A stretch of DNA of 62,536 nt from Streptomyces tateyamensis (GCF_003205575.1 NZ_PYBW01000043.1:4123-66658); one strand, 5' to 3'. Counted from the stretch's first letter, positions 8,527 to 17,620 are shown. Numbers and translations: made by a program. The notes: generated by a model not told the origin, from the sequence alone.

Positions 8527-9075
8527 GTGACCTCGGACGAACCCGTGACCGCGCTGCCCTGCGACGAACGCGTGTCCATCCTGCACAACGGCCGGCTGCG
8601 GGCCGCCAGTATCCGCCGCGGCGACGTGGTCGCCTACGACTGGGGCTTCCACCAGGACGGGGCGGAGCACGTCCAGCGCACCTTCGTGCTGCTGGACGAG
8701 GGGTTGCAGGTCAACCAGCCGGTGCTGTTCCCGCCCGAGCAGCGCGGCTGGTGGTACCGCGACCTGCTGACCCTGGCGTGGGACGGTGCCGACCGCCGCC
8801 TGCTGCGTACCCAGGACCTGTGGCTCGACGTGATCGTGGGCCCGCCCGACCACCCGTACCGGCTGCTCGACCTGGACGACTACGCCGACGCGCCGGCGGA
8901 CGGCCGGCTCAGCCCGGACCGGGCCGCCGAGGGGCTGCGCCGGATGCAGCGCTTCCTGGACCGCCGCCTCAACCGCCGCCACGACACGACCCGCAGCCGG
9001 CCGGAGTTCCCGCCACCGCTGGTCGAGGAGCTGCGCACCGCGGAACTGCCGCGCGACCGGCGCCTGCTGGACTGA
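8527..9075 (+). CDS. DUF402 family protein
   Basis: A 182-residue DUF402 protein, a family that includes actinobacterial nucleoside-phosphate phosphatases. Family features are DVVAYDWGFHQDG, the aromatic segment GWWYRDLLTL and DLWLDVIVGP followed by an acidic YRLLDLDDY segment. A GTG at 8527 was taken as the start; the preceding in-frame codons look non-coding, and GTG 8545 is an alternative. The gene is divergent from the ROK regulator and convergent with the oxidoreductase at 9107. The exact reaction is not determinable here. Confidence 0.8.
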   Translation: MTSDEPVTALPCDERVSILHNGRLRAASIRRGDVVAYDWGFHQDGAEHVQRTFVLLDEGLQVNQPVLFPPEQRGWWYRDLLTLAWDGADRRLLRTQDLWLDVIVGPPDHPYRLLDLDDYADAPADGRLSPDRAAEGLRRMQRFLDRRLNRRHDTTRSRPEFPPPLVEELRTAELPRDRRLLD

Positions 9076-9106
9076 ACCCGACCGCGAGAGCCCACCTGAC
9101 GGCGCG

Positions 9107-10138
9107 TCACCCGACCCGGTGCGCCGGGTGCCAGCCGAGGGCCGGGCCGAGGCGGGTGGCGAGGTCGGTGAGGATCTGCAGGTAGTCCTCGGGCTCGAAG
9201 GAGAACGGCAGCGCGAACGCGACCTCGTCGACCTCGCGGAAGCCCGCGTGCGCGTACAGCGCCTCGGCCAGCTGGTCGGAGCTGCCGATCAGGTCGGGCG
9301 CGAACAGCAGCCGGGCCGGGCCCTGCGGTGCTTCGGTGCGCGGGGTGCGCCGGCGGACGTACTCCGCGTACTTGGCACGCTGCTGCGGCGAGGCGCTGTC
9401 GGTGGGGATGACCACCAGGCCCTGCGAGACCCGGGCGCGCTCGCCCTCGGGGTGGTGGGCACGGAAGGTGCGGATCTGGCTTTGCTGGATCTCGGCGAAC
9501 CCCGCGGTGGACTCCTCGGCCTTGACCACGCTGCTGGTCAGCAGGTTCATCCCGTGCTCGCCGGCCCAGCGGGCCGAAGCCAGGCTGCCGGCGCCGTACC
9601 AGAGGCGCCGGCCCAGTCCCGGGGAGTGGGGCTGGACCCGGTCGGAGTACTCCTCGATGCCCTCGGTACCGGTGAAGGCGGTGACGGGCTCGCCGCGCAC
9701 GAAGCCGAGCAGCCGCCGCACCCGCTCGTGGCCGAAGTCCTCGGCCGCCGCACTGTCCGGGTAGAGGGCGTCCTTGACCTGGTCGAAGTGGATCGGCGGC
9801 CCCACGCTGACGCCCGGGTTGAGGCGGCCGCCGGAGAGCAGGTCGACGGTCGCCAGGTCCTCGGCCAGCCGCAGCGGGTTCTCCCAGCCCAGCGGGGTCA
9901 CCGCCGTGCCCAGCTCGATCCGGCCGGTCCGCTGCGAGGCCGCCGCCAGCACCGCGACGGGAGAGGAGATGCCGTACTGCAGGTGGCGGTGGCGCACCCA
10001 GGCGCTGTCGAAGCCCAGCCGCTCCCCAAGCTCGATGAGTTCGAGGGTGGTGCGGTGGCCCGCCGCCGGGTCCGCCGGGTCGAACAGGCCGATGGTCAGG
10101 AAGCCGAGCTTGCGCAGCGGTTGGTTCGTCTGGGGCAC
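9107..10138 (-). CDS. Luciferase-like (LLM class) flavin-dependent oxidoreductase
   Basis: A roughly 343-residue bacterial-luciferase-fold enzyme, expected to use F420 or reduced FMN. Typical elements are TIGLFDP at the start, ELGERLGFDSAWVRHRH, the TAVTPLGWENPLRLAEDLATVDLLSGGRL segment, and WYGAGSLASARWAGEHGMNLL. The GTG at 10138 follows GAGGGTGG at good spacing; GTG 10147 is possible. It stands alone between convergent and tandem neighbours and has no partner reductase. Substrate unknown. Confidence 0.85.
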   Translation of the reverse strand: MPQTNQPLRKLGFLTIGLFDPADPAAGHRTTLELIELGERLGFDSAWVRHRHLQYGISSPVAVLAAASQRTGRIELGTAVTPLGWENPLRLAEDLATVDLLSGGRLNPGVSVGPPIHFDQVKDALYPDSAAAEDFGHERVRRLLGFVRGEPVTAFTGTEGIEEYSDRVQPHSPGLGRRLWYGAGSLASARWAGEHGMNLLTSSVVKAEESTAGFAEIQQSQIRTFRAHHPEGERARVSQGLVVIPTDSASPQQRAKYAEYVRRRTPRTEAPQGPARLLFAPDLIGSSDQLAEALYAHAGFREVDEVAFALPFSFEPEDYLQILTDLATRLGPALGWHPAHRVG

Positions 10139-10270
10139 GCCCGCCACCCTCACACGGCCCGGGCCCCGGGACAACCGCGGCCCGGCGATCGTCACTGGGG
10201 GACACACGGCGGACACCGGCACGCCACACTCGGGGCGTACCTCACGACGGCCGGGCTGGGGAGGGTCCCC

Positions 10271-11227
10271 TCAGACCACCAGCCGCAGCCGCTCCCGGGC
10301 CACCCGCAGGCGAACCGTCTGACCCCAGGTCAGCTGGAGCGCGTCCGACTCGACGCCGTCGCCGAAGGCCACCAGCTGGTCCGACTCGACGGTGAGGGCG
10401 AGTTCCTCGCCCGCCGTGCAGCGCCCCTCTACCAGGGTGGTGCCGGTGACCGGGGAGGGCCAGGCCTCGCGGACGAACCAGGCGAGTTCGGCAGCCTGCT
10501 GCTCGGCCTCCTGGCGGGCGTTGGCGCCCTGTCGGGTGACCAGCTCCTCCTCCTGGCGGGCCAGTTCGATCCTGTTGGTCAGCTCGTTCTCGGCGATCTT
10601 GCGTTCCCGCTCGACCGCGACGGCCCGCCGCCCGTAGGTCGCCCGGTCGGCCTCCTGCTGCACCTGCTCGCGGGCGGGGGTGCGCAGCGCCCGTTCCATT
10701 TCGGGTTCGGGGCGCAGCGCGGTGATCCGCACCGCGAGCACCGCCAAGCCCAGTTCGGCCAGCCGCTGGTCGCCCGCCAGGCCGTCGGACACGGCCTGGC
10801 GCACCGTGCGCACCCCGTCGGCGAGCGCGGCGGCGAGCGGGGTGCGGGCGATCAGCTCCAGGGCGTGCTGCTGGGCGGTCTCGGTGAGCAGGGTGGCCAG
10901 TTGGTCGAGCGGGTCGCCCTGCCACTCGCCGGAATCCGGGGCGATGCTGAAGTCGATCCGGGCGGCGGCCCGTTCGGGGTCGGTGATCCGGTAGGTGAGG
11001 GTGGCCTGGACCGCCAGGTCCTGGAACTCGGCGGTCCTGGCGTGGCAGACCAGCGACAGCTCCCGGTCGTCCGCGGGCACCTCGGAGATCGCCGCCGCCA
11101 GCGGGCGGAACCAGAACGCGAGCCCGGTGCCCTCGTGCGCGAGCCGCCCGCCGTGCAGGTGGCGGATGTGCGCGGTCGGCACGGCGCGCAGGTGGCGCAG
11201 GCCGAACCGCTTGGTGATGTCAGCCAT
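10271..11227 (-). CDS. SPFH/Band-7 domain protein
   Basis: A 318-residue protein with an SPFH domain (about 20-200), then a charged, probably coiled-coil segment (QQEADRATYGRRAVAVERERKIAENELTNRIELARQEEEL) and a C-terminal domain of about 90 residues. There is no obvious transmembrane helix. SPFH proteins scaffold membrane microdomains, but soluble actinobacterial members like this one have no settled function. The ATG at 11227 has a near-perfect GAAGGAGG upstream. Its promoter region carries a perfect 9-bp inverted repeat (11255-11285), so the gene is probably repressor-controlled. Confidence 0.88.
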   Translation of the reverse strand: MADITKRFGLRHLRAVPTAHIRHLHGGRLAHEGTGLAFWFRPLAAAISEVPADDRELSLVCHARTAEFQDLAVQATLTYRITDPERAAARIDFSIAPDSGEWQGDPLDQLATLLTETAQQHALELIARTPLAAALADGVRTVRQAVSDGLAGDQRLAELGLAVLAVRITALRPEPEMERALRTPAREQVQQEADRATYGRRAVAVERERKIAENELTNRIELARQEEELVTRQGANARQEAEQQAAELAWFVREAWPSPVTGTTLVEGRCTAGEELALTVESDQLVAFGDGVESDALQLTWGQTVRLRVARERLRLVV

Positions 11228-11254
11228 GACTGGACCCCCTCCTTCTCGTCCCTC

Positions 11255-11285
11255 TGACGATAACGGAGCCGACCATTTATCGTCA
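11255..11285 (-). promoter_or_regulatory. Operator palindrome upstream of the SPFH gene
   Basis: TGACGATAA (11255-11263) and TTATCGTCA (11277-11285) are exact inverted copies with centres 22 bp apart, two helical turns. The position, 28-58 bp before the SPFH start, fits a dimeric repressor site over a promoter. Confidence 0.7.
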
Positions 11286-11370
11286 ACCTGACGAGATGGC
11301 GGAGTCCAGGCCGCCCGCCCCGGGCGCACGCCGCTGAGCCCGCGTCAGCACTTGTCGACCCCCGAACACG

Positions 11371-11405
11371 CAGGTCCCCCCGCACCCGCGGTGCGGGGGG
11401 ACCTG
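11371..11405. terminator. Strong 16-bp hairpin terminator
   Basis: CAGGTCCCCCCGCACC pairs perfectly with GGTGCGGGGGGACCTG around a 3-base loop. It lies 33 bp after the amine oxidase stop and upstream of the SPFH promoter. There is no U-tract, as is common in actinobacteria. Confidence 0.85.
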
Positions 11406-11437
11406 CGGCGGCCGGCCGCGCGGACGCCGTCGGGCCG

Positions 11438-13126
11438 TCAGGCGCCGATCGCCGTCAGCACCTCCTGGGCCGCCCGGGCACCGCTCTCGGCGCCGCCCTC
11501 CATGTAGCCCTGGAAGTCGTACGAGGTGTGCTCGCCGGCGAAGTGCAGCCGGCCCTGCGCGGTGCCCTCGTAGCCGGCGTAGCTGGTCAGGTACCCCACC
11601 GGCCAGTAGGAGTAGGCGCCGTAGGAGTACGGGTTGAGGTGCCAGGCCGACAGGGTGGCCCGGCCGGTCCAGGCCGCGCCGGTGCCGGGCCACAGCTGGT
11701 CGATCTGGCCGAGGTAGGTGCGGGCCAGGTTCGCGGTGTAGGCGGTGCTCGCGTCGGTGAAGGCGCTGGGCGGGGTGAGCGAGCGGGCCGGGGTGCCGCC
11801 GCCGTACTGGACCACGATGCCGTCGCTGCCGCTCTGGCCCCGGGTCACGTCCCAGGCCTGCTGGAACGGCAGGTCGCTGAAGCACTCGCCGTTCGAGCTG
11901 CCCGGCCAGGCTCCGCTGCCGGTCCACGGGCGGCTGCTGAACTGCATGTTCAGCTTGGTGCAGGCACCCATCGTCATGTGGGCCAGGACGCCCTGCATCA
12001 TCGGGTCGAGCCCGGCCTGGGAGAGGTCGATGTGCCGCTGCAGGATCGGCAGCGGGACGGCCAGGATGGTGTGGTCCGCGGTGACGGTCCGGGCGCCGCC
12101 GCCGTCCACCGCGAAGGTGAGGGTCTGGCTGCCGTCGGCGTTCTTCACCACCGCCTGCAGGCTCCAGCCCCGCTGCACGGTGCCGGCCGGCAGCGCGCCC
12201 GCCACGGCGTGCGGCAGCTGGTCGTTGCCGCCCGTGATGTGGTAGCGCTCGTTGGAGCCGCCCCAGATGGCGAAGCTGCCCGGGTTGGCCTGTGAGGAGA
12301 GCAGCTGGAGCAGGGCGAACGAGGACTGGTCGGTGGTGTCGGCGCCGTACTCGACCGCGTAGGCGACGTCGAGGAAGGCCCCCAGGTTGCTGCTGTGGCC
12401 GCCCGGCACCCGGGAGTCGATCCAGCCCCGGATCGAGAGCTTGTCCATCGCGACGTCGGCCGCGGTGTGGCTGTTCCAGCTCGGCGCGGAGCTGGTGGCG
12501 TGGGAGTCGGCCTGGATGGTCTGCCAGATCTGCTTGAAGTCCTGGTCGGCCTGGGTGCGCGGGTAGTACGCGCCGTTGAACCGCAGGATCTGCTCGGCCC
12601 CGGCCGGGGTGGCCTGCAGCACGTCGGTCAGGCCGAGGCCGAACCGCCGGCACAGCGCCTGCACGGTCTTGTGCGCGGTGTCGACCAGCTCGCCGCCGTA
12701 CTCCGAGACCTGGCCCTGCGCCCAGAGCCCGGGGGTGGACGGGCTGCCGCCGGAGTACATCCGGCCGCCGATCCGGCTCGGGTTGGCCTCGTACACGGTT
12801 GCGGCGATGCCCTTGTCGGCCAGCGTGAGGGCGGCGTTGAGCCCGGCGATGCCGGCGCCGATGATGGCGATCCGCGGCGCCGGGCCGCTGTACTTGGCAC
12901 CCGTGGCCGGGGCGGCGTGCGCCTTGGGCACGGTGCCGAGCGCGGTGACGGCGAGGCCGAGGCCGGCCGCCCGGGTCAGCAGGCGGCGCCGGGAGAGTCC
13001 GTCGGGCTCGGCGACCGCCTCGTCGCGCAGGCCCTGGTACTCGTCGAGGGGCAGGCGCAGGCGCGCCGCGGCCCCCTGGTCGGCGAACAGCCGCTTGAGG
13101 TGCCAGAGCTGGTGGGAGCGTGCCAT
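11438..13126 (-). CDS. Tat-exported flavin monoamine oxidase / L-amino acid oxidase family
   Basis: A 562-residue FAD amine oxidase. A twin-arginine signal (SRRRLLTRAAGLGLA, from about residue 45) is followed by the dinucleotide-binding GAGIAGLNAA (90-99) and the glycine-rich RIGGRMYSGG. The C-terminal FAD segment reads RLHFAGEHTSYDFQGYMEGGAESG. The family oxidatively deaminates amino acids or amines to give ammonia and hydrogen peroxide; secreted Streptomyces members can be antimicrobial. The long pre-signal region (about 45 residues) is unusual, but ATG 13126 is the only good start. Substrate not determinable. Confidence 0.9.
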   Translation of the reverse strand: MARSHQLWHLKRLFADQGAAARLRLPLDEYQGLRDEAVAEPDGLSRRRLLTRAAGLGLAVTALGTVPKAHAAPATGAKYSGPAPRIAIIGAGIAGLNAALTLADKGIAATVYEANPSRIGGRMYSGGSPSTPGLWAQGQVSEYGGELVDTAHKTVQALCRRFGLGLTDVLQATPAGAEQILRFNGAYYPRTQADQDFKQIWQTIQADSHATSSAPSWNSHTAADVAMDKLSIRGWIDSRVPGGHSSNLGAFLDVAYAVEYGADTTDQSSFALLQLLSSQANPGSFAIWGGSNERYHITGGNDQLPHAVAGALPAGTVQRGWSLQAVVKNADGSQTLTFAVDGGGARTVTADHTILAVPLPILQRHIDLSQAGLDPMMQGVLAHMTMGACTKLNMQFSSRPWTGSGAWPGSSNGECFSDLPFQQAWDVTRGQSGSDGIVVQYGGGTPARSLTPPSAFTDASTAYTANLARTYLGQIDQLWPGTGAAWTGRATLSAWHLNPYSYGAYSYWPVGYLTSYAGYEGTAQGRLHFAGEHTSYDFQGYMEGGAESGARAAQEVLTAIGA

Positions 13127-13283
13127 CTGGGGGGTTCCTTACGTTCCGTACCGGGCCGGGGTGGGGAGGGTGCTCCGTTCGCGGGAGTTGGCCTAGTGTG
13201 CGGAACCGGACCGCTCGGCGGGGATGGGCAGCGTGTACCGGGGCGGGCGAAGAGCTTGACACCATGTCAGTGACAGCCGGGGC

Positions 13284-13319
13284 CGGGTCCTCGGCCTCCC
13301 AGCGGCGGCCGAGGACCCG
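13284..13319 (-). terminator. Hairpin terminator of the sugar ABC operon
   Basis: CGGGTCCTCGGCC pairs with GGCCGAGGACCCG (13-bp stem, 10-base loop). The hairpin starts 19 bp after the stop of the binding-protein gene at 13338. Confidence 0.75.
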
Positions 13320-13337
13320 CTCGTTCCTGATGCTGCG

Positions 13338-14348
13338 TCAGCAACCCGCCTTGTAGGCGTACTTGCTGACCTTCGGGTCGTCGATGTTGTCCTTGGTGAT
13401 GGCGACCATGGTGGTGCCGATCTGCGCCTGGACCGGCTGGCCGGCGAAGGCGGCGGCGAGCTGGTCGACGGCCTGGGTGCCGATGGCCGCCGGGTCCTGG
13501 GCGACCAGGACCTGGAGGGTGCCGGCCTTGAGGGCGGTGATCTCGTCGGGCTCCGCGTCGAAGGCGGCGACCTTGACCGTGCCCTGCTTGCCGGCCTGCT
13601 GCAGGCCGGTGGCGATGCCCTGGCCGGTGTTGGTGTTGCCGGCGAAGACGCCGCCGAGGTCGGGGTGGGCGGCCAGGGTGGCCTGGATCTGCGAGGCGGC
13701 GGTGGCCGGCAGGTCGTTGTCGTACAGGGTGGGCAGCACGGTGATGCCGGGGTGGGCGGCCATCTCCTCGGTGAAGCCCTTGATCCGGGCGTCGGTGGTG
13801 GAGATGCCGGGCTTGACGCTGATCACGATGACCGAGCCCTTGTCGCCCATCTGCTGGGCCAGCGCCTTGGCCGCGACCTTGCCGCCGGCCTCGTTGTCGG
13901 AGGAGATCCGGGTGATGCCGACCGAGGCGTCGGTGACCGAGGTGTCGACCAGCCCGATCTTGGTGCCGGCGGACTGGATCTGCTTGAGCGAGGGGGTCAG
14001 CGCGCTGGTGTCGACCGGCGAGACCAGCAGGCCGTCCGGCCGCACGGCGGCCACCGAGTCGATCAGCGGCCGCTGCACCGAGACGTCCCACTGGGCCGAG
14101 CCCTCGGCGGTGAAGTCCATCCCCTTGGCCTGGGCCTCGGCCTGCGCGGCGCAGGTCATGGTGATGTAGAAGGGGTCGCTCTTCACCCCGGTGATCAGGG
14201 TGACCTTCTTGTGCGCGGGCCCGGCGGCCGGCGAGCCGCTGCCGCTGGTGGAACTGCACGCGGCGGTGGCGGCCAGGGCGAGGGCGGTGGCGGCGGGTAT
14301 CAGCAGGGCGGCCGTGCGGCGGGTGCGCGGTCTGCGGGTGGTCGGCAT
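13338..14348 (-). CDS. Sugar-type ABC transporter substrate-binding lipoprotein
   Basis: A 336-residue type-1 periplasmic-binding protein (Peripla_BP_4, RbsB-like). The signal peptide ends in the lipobox ATAAC with Cys31. Family features are VKSDPFYITMTCAAQAEA, DGLLVSPVDTSAL and GVFAGNTNTGQGIATGL. It should bind a sugar or autoinducer-like ligand and hand it to the permease at 14442-15470. It is the last gene of a three-gene minus-strand operon (ATPase, permease, binding protein). Ligand unknown. Confidence 0.9.
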   Translation of the reverse strand: MPTTRRPRTRRTAALLIPAATALALAATAACSSTSGSGSPAAGPAHKKVTLITGVKSDPFYITMTCAAQAEAQAKGMDFTAEGSAQWDVSVQRPLIDSVAAVRPDGLLVSPVDTSALTPSLKQIQSAGTKIGLVDTSVTDASVGITRISSDNEAGGKVAAKALAQQMGDKGSVIVISVKPGISTTDARIKGFTEEMAAHPGITVLPTLYDNDLPATAASQIQATLAAHPDLGGVFAGNTNTGQGIATGLQQAGKQGTVKVAAFDAEPDEITALKAGTLQVLVAQDPAAIGTQAVDQLAAAFAGQPVQAQIGTTMVAITKDNIDDPKVSKYAYKAGC

Positions 14349-14441
14349 GGTGCGGTTCTCCTTCGTGGTGCGGAGGTCGGGTGCCGGCTCGGCTGTGGGC
14401 CGGCGCCCGAAGAGCGGGGTCTGGTGGCGCGGGGCGGGAGG

Positions 14442-15470
14442 TCAGCTGCGTTCGCGGGCGCTGCGCCGCAGCTGGTCCACGTAGACCGCGGCGACCAGGA
14501 CGATGCCGACGGCCACGTCCTGCCAGTACTGCTGGACGCCGATGACGATCAGACCGGTCGTCAGGACCGCCGGGATGAAGACGCCGATCACCGTGCCGAG
14601 CACCGAGCCGCGGCCGCCGAACAGGCTGGTGCCGCCGAGCACGACCGCGGTGATCACCTTCAGGTTGTCGGTGGCGTGGCCGGCGATCGAGGTGGTGCCG
14701 TAGGAGGCCAGCCACATCACCGCGCCCAGGCCCGCCAGCACGCCCATCAGCGCGTACACCTGCACCAGGTGGCGGCCGACCCGGATGCCGGCCCGGCGCG
14801 CGGCGGCCGGGTTGGAGCCGAGCGCGAGGGTGTGGGTGCCGAACCGGGTGCCCCCCAGCACCAGGCCGAAGACCAGGGTGACGCCCGCGGCGAGCACCAC
14901 CAGCCACGGGATGCCGAGCAGCTTGCCGAAGCCGAGGGTGTTCTGCAGGTTGGCGGCCGCGGCCCCGGCCGGATCCTGGCCGCCGGTGGCGAGTTCGGCC
15001 AGCCCGAGGGCCGTGCCGAGGCCGCCCAGGGTGACGATCAGCGGCGGCACCTTGCCGGTCGCCACCAGCAGCCCCTGCAGCGCGCCCCAGCCGGCGCCGA
15101 CCGCCAGCGCGATCAGCACGCAGCAGGCCACGGTGCCCCAGCCGGCCGCGGCACCGCCGTGGCCGATGTTGTACTCGCCGGCGGCCACCGCGGCCAGCAC
15201 CAGCACCGAGCCGATCGACAGGTCGATGCCGGCCGTGATGACCACGTACGTCATGCCGACGCCGAGCACCAGGTAGATGGCCGCGTTCACGGCGATCTGG
15301 GTGAGGTCGTAGGTGGTGAAGAACTTGCCGGGCGCGGCGATGCTGAAGAAGAGCACCAGGGCGGCCAGCACCAGGAAGGTCCACAGCTCGCTGATCCCGG
15401 CCAGCCGGCGCGGCCAGGACACCGCCGGGCTGGGCCCCTGCTCGACGCGCTCCCCCGTGGTGGCGGTCAT
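14442..15470 (-). CDS. Sugar-type ABC transporter permease (RbsC family)
   Basis: A 342-residue membrane permease of the BPD_transp_2 family with about nine hydrophobic segments. Typical stretches are VGMTYVVITAGIDLSIGSVL, FGTHTLALGSNPAAARRAGI and LGGTSLFGGRGSVLGTVIG. The ATG overlaps the ATPase stop (ATGA), so the two are translationally coupled. It is expected to form the channel for the ligand of the lipoprotein at 13338-14348. Confidence 0.92.
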   Translation of the reverse strand: MTATTGERVEQGPSPAVSWPRRLAGISELWTFLVLAALVLFFSIAAPGKFFTTYDLTQIAVNAAIYLVLGVGMTYVVITAGIDLSIGSVLVLAAVAAGEYNIGHGGAAAGWGTVACCVLIALAVGAGWGALQGLLVATGKVPPLIVTLGGLGTALGLAELATGGQDPAGAAAANLQNTLGFGKLLGIPWLVVLAAGVTLVFGLVLGGTRFGTHTLALGSNPAAARRAGIRVGRHLVQVYALMGVLAGLGAVMWLASYGTTSIAGHATDNLKVITAVVLGGTSLFGGRGSVLGTVIGVFIPAVLTTGLIVIGVQQYWQDVAVGIVLVAAVYVDQLRRSARERS

Positions 15471-16267
15471 CTCAGGTCCTCCGCGTTCCTCGCTCCGGTG
15501 TCGGGGGCGGGCCGGTCCTGGTCGAGCGAACCGGTCATGGCACCCACCAAGTCCTCGATCGTGGTGCCCGCCGCCGCGAAGGAGGCGACCCGGCGGCCCA
15601 GCCGCAGCACCTCGATCCGGTCGGCGACCGAGAGCACCTCGGGCATGTTGTGGCTGATCAGCACCACGCAGATGCCGCGCTCGGCTACCCGCCGGACGGT
15701 CTCCAGCACCCGGGCGCGCTGCACCACGCCGAGCGCCGCCGTCGGTTCGTCCATGAAGATGACCCGGTTGGCGAAGGCGACCGCGCGGGCGACCGCCACC
15801 GACTGCCGCTGGCCGCCGGACAGGGTGGCCACCGGTGCCGTCACCTCCTTGAGGGTGACGCCCAGTTCGGCGAAGGCCTTGACCGCCTCGCGCCGCATCG
15901 CCGTCCGGTCCAGCACCCCGAGGCGGCCGAGCAGCCCGCCGCGCAGCAGCTCCCGACCGAGGTACAGGTTGGCGGCGGCGTCCAGGTCGGGCGCCATGGA
16001 CAGGTCCTGGTAGACGGTCTCCACACCGTGCCGCCGGGCGTCGGCCGGCCCGGCGAAACGGACCGGAGCCCCGCCGAGCCGGAGCTGTCCGGCATCCGGG
16101 GCGATCACCCCCGACAGCACGTTGACCAGGGTGGACTTCCCCGCGCCGTTGTCGCCGATCAGGGCGACGACCTCACCGGCGAAGGCCGTGAAGTCCGCCC
16201 CCTGCAGGGCCTGCACCTGGCCGAACTGTTTGACCACACCGCGTGCTTCCAGCAGAGGCTCCGACAC
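15467..16267 (-). CDS. Sugar-type ABC transporter ATP-binding protein (single nucleotide-binding domain)
   Basis: A 266-residue ATPase. Walker A GDNGAGKST is at 38-46, the signature is LSGGQRQS, and Walker B is in NRVIFMDEPTAAL. RbsA/XylG-type proteins usually carry two such domains in about 500 residues; this is one half, so it presumably works as a homodimer. The GTG at 16267 has GGGAGGA upstream; the longer in-frame reading is probably leader. It is the first gene of the operon and overlaps the permease gene. Confidence 0.88.
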   Translation of the reverse strand: MSEPLLEARGVVKQFGQVQALQGADFTAFAGEVVALIGDNGAGKSTLVNVLSGVIAPDAGQLRLGGAPVRFAGPADARRHGVETVYQDLSMAPDLDAAANLYLGRELLRGGLLGRLGVLDRTAMRREAVKAFAELGVTLKEVTAPVATLSGGQRQSVAVARAVAFANRVIFMDEPTAALGVVQRARVLETVRRVAERGICVVLISHNMPEVLSVADRIEVLRLGRRVASFAAAGTTIEDLVGAMTGSLDQDRPAPDTGARNAEDLR

Positions 16268-16699
16268 CGTTCCTCCCTGCGCCGTGCCGCCGCGTGCGAC
16301 CACCCCGCCCGCCGGGAGGCAGGACATCGTCGTCGCGTGCGGGGGGATGTGAAACTCACTGGGAGTCACAGTGAACTCACGAGGGGTCACGGTGTCAAGG
16401 GTTGTGACAAGGGCGGCAACTCCTGCCCCAGCATCACCCTTTCAAACGCCAACTTGCCTGCACCACGCGCCGGATTGCCACCGATGGGTGGCGGGTATCC
16501 CCCGGGTATCCCCCGCACAGGCCCCCGGGCTCCGCAGGCCCCCGGCCCCCGCAGCCCGGCCCCGCGCCCTCCGCCACCAGGCCCTTCGCCACCACGCACC
16601 GACCGCGCCGGCCTGCCGGTCGGTCCGATAATGCGCGCCGCCTGTCGTTCCCATGACGCAGACTCTGCCTGAGCACCATTCACACCGGAGGATGAGATC
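16268..16699. other. 432-bp intergenic region between divergent ABC and PIG-L genes
   Basis: No gene is supported. It holds the operator-like repeats at 16349-16380, a small GCCACC/GGTGGC hairpin (16477-16492) and a tandem 11-bp repeat GGGTATCCCCC at 16493-16503 and 16504-16514. The rest is C-rich, non-coding-looking sequence that must include both divergent promoters. Confidence 0.5.
16349..16380 (-). promoter_or_regulatory. Paired GTGA-TCAC operator-like palindromes upstream of the sugar ABC operon
   Basis: GTGAAACTCAC (16349-16359) and GTGAACTCAC (16371-16380) are near-palindromes that begin exactly 22 bp apart, about 80-115 bp upstream of the ATPase start. Further GTCAC/GTGAC half-sites follow at about 16386-16407. 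This layout suggests cooperative binding of a dimeric regulator. Confidence 0.5.
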
Positions 16700-17602
16700 A
16701 TGGTCGACCGACCGCTGACGCTGATGGCCGTGCACGCCCACCCCGACGACGAGGCCACCGGGACGGGCGGTGTGCTGGCCCGCTACGCGGCGGAGGGCAT
16801 CCGCACGGTCCTGGTGACCTGTACCGACGGCGGCTGCGGTGACGGGCCGGGCGGGGTCAAGCCGGGCGAGCCCGGGCACGACCCGGAAGCCGTCGCCGCG
16901 ATGCGGCTGAAGGAGCTGGCGGCGAGCTGCGAGGTGCTGAAGATCAGTCACCTGGAGACGCTGGGCTACGCCGACTCCGGGATGATGGGCTGGGCGGCCA
17001 ACGACGCGCCCAACTCCTTCTGGCGCACCCCGGTCGAGGAGGGCGCGGCCCGCCTCGCCGAACTGATCCGCCGCTACCAGCCGGACGTGGTCGTCACCTA
17101 CGACGAGAACGGCTTCTACGGCCACCCCGACCACATCCAGGCGCACCGCATCACCATGGCGGCGCTGGAGCTGACCGGCGAGCTGCAGCCCAAGGTCTAC
17201 TGGACCACGGCGCCGCACTCGGCGATGCGGCGGTTCGGCGAGGCCATGCGCGAGTTCGCCTCCCAGTCCGAGAACGAGAGCGGGAGCGAGCCGCAGGCCG
17301 CGGCGCAGGACGACCCGGCGGCCGGGCAGCCGAGCCAGCCGGACGCGGGCGCCGAGCTGCCCGACATGTCGCAGATCGGGCTGCCCGACGACCAGGTCAC
17401 CACCTGGGTGGACGTCACCGCCTTCGGCGCCCAGAAGTACGACTCGCTGGCCGCGCACGCCAGTCAGAGCGAGAGCATCTTCTTCCTGCACATGGGCAAG
17501 GAGCGGTTCACCGAGCTGATGGGCGTGGAGACCTTCCTGCGGGTCTCGGGTCCCAGCGACGGCGCGGTGCCGGAGACCGACCTCTTCGCCGGTCTGCGCT
17601 GA
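16700..17602 (+). CDS. PIG-L family deacetylase (mycothiol conjugate amidase-like)
   Basis: A 300-residue zinc deacetylase. The metal site is AHPDDE (13-18) together with HPDH (142-145). The family includes MshB and Mca of mycothiol metabolism and antibiotic N-deacetylases. The segment DSGMMGWAANDAPNSFW and the HPDHIQAH form resemble Mca-like amidases, which cut mycothiol S-conjugates during detoxification. A polar Gln/Glu/Pro-rich insertion (about 195-220) looks like a flexible loop. GGAGG precedes the ATG. It is a single-gene unit closed by the hairpin at 17621. The exact substrate is an inference. Confidence 0.88.
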   Translation: MVDRPLTLMAVHAHPDDEATGTGGVLARYAAEGIRTVLVTCTDGGCGDGPGGVKPGEPGHDPEAVAAMRLKELAASCEVLKISHLETLGYADSGMMGWAANDAPNSFWRTPVEEGAARLAELIRRYQPDVVVTYDENGFYGHPDHIQAHRITMAALELTGELQPKVYWTTAPHSAMRRFGEAMREFASQSENESGSEPQAAAQDDPAAGQPSQPDAGAELPDMSQIGLPDDQVTTWVDVTAFGAQKYDSLAAHASQSESIFFLHMGKERFTELMGVETFLRVSGPSDGAVPETDLFAGLR

Positions 17603-17620
17603 TCCTCGGCCGGCAACTCC

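Noticed and set aside
9119..11257. 712-codon plus-strand open frame
   Set aside because: Spans two minus-strand genes and their gap; composition is typical of the antisense frame of G/C-rich genes and it has no recognisable domain.
13665..16013. 782-codon plus-strand open frame
   Set aside because: Antisense to three well-supported ABC transporter genes.
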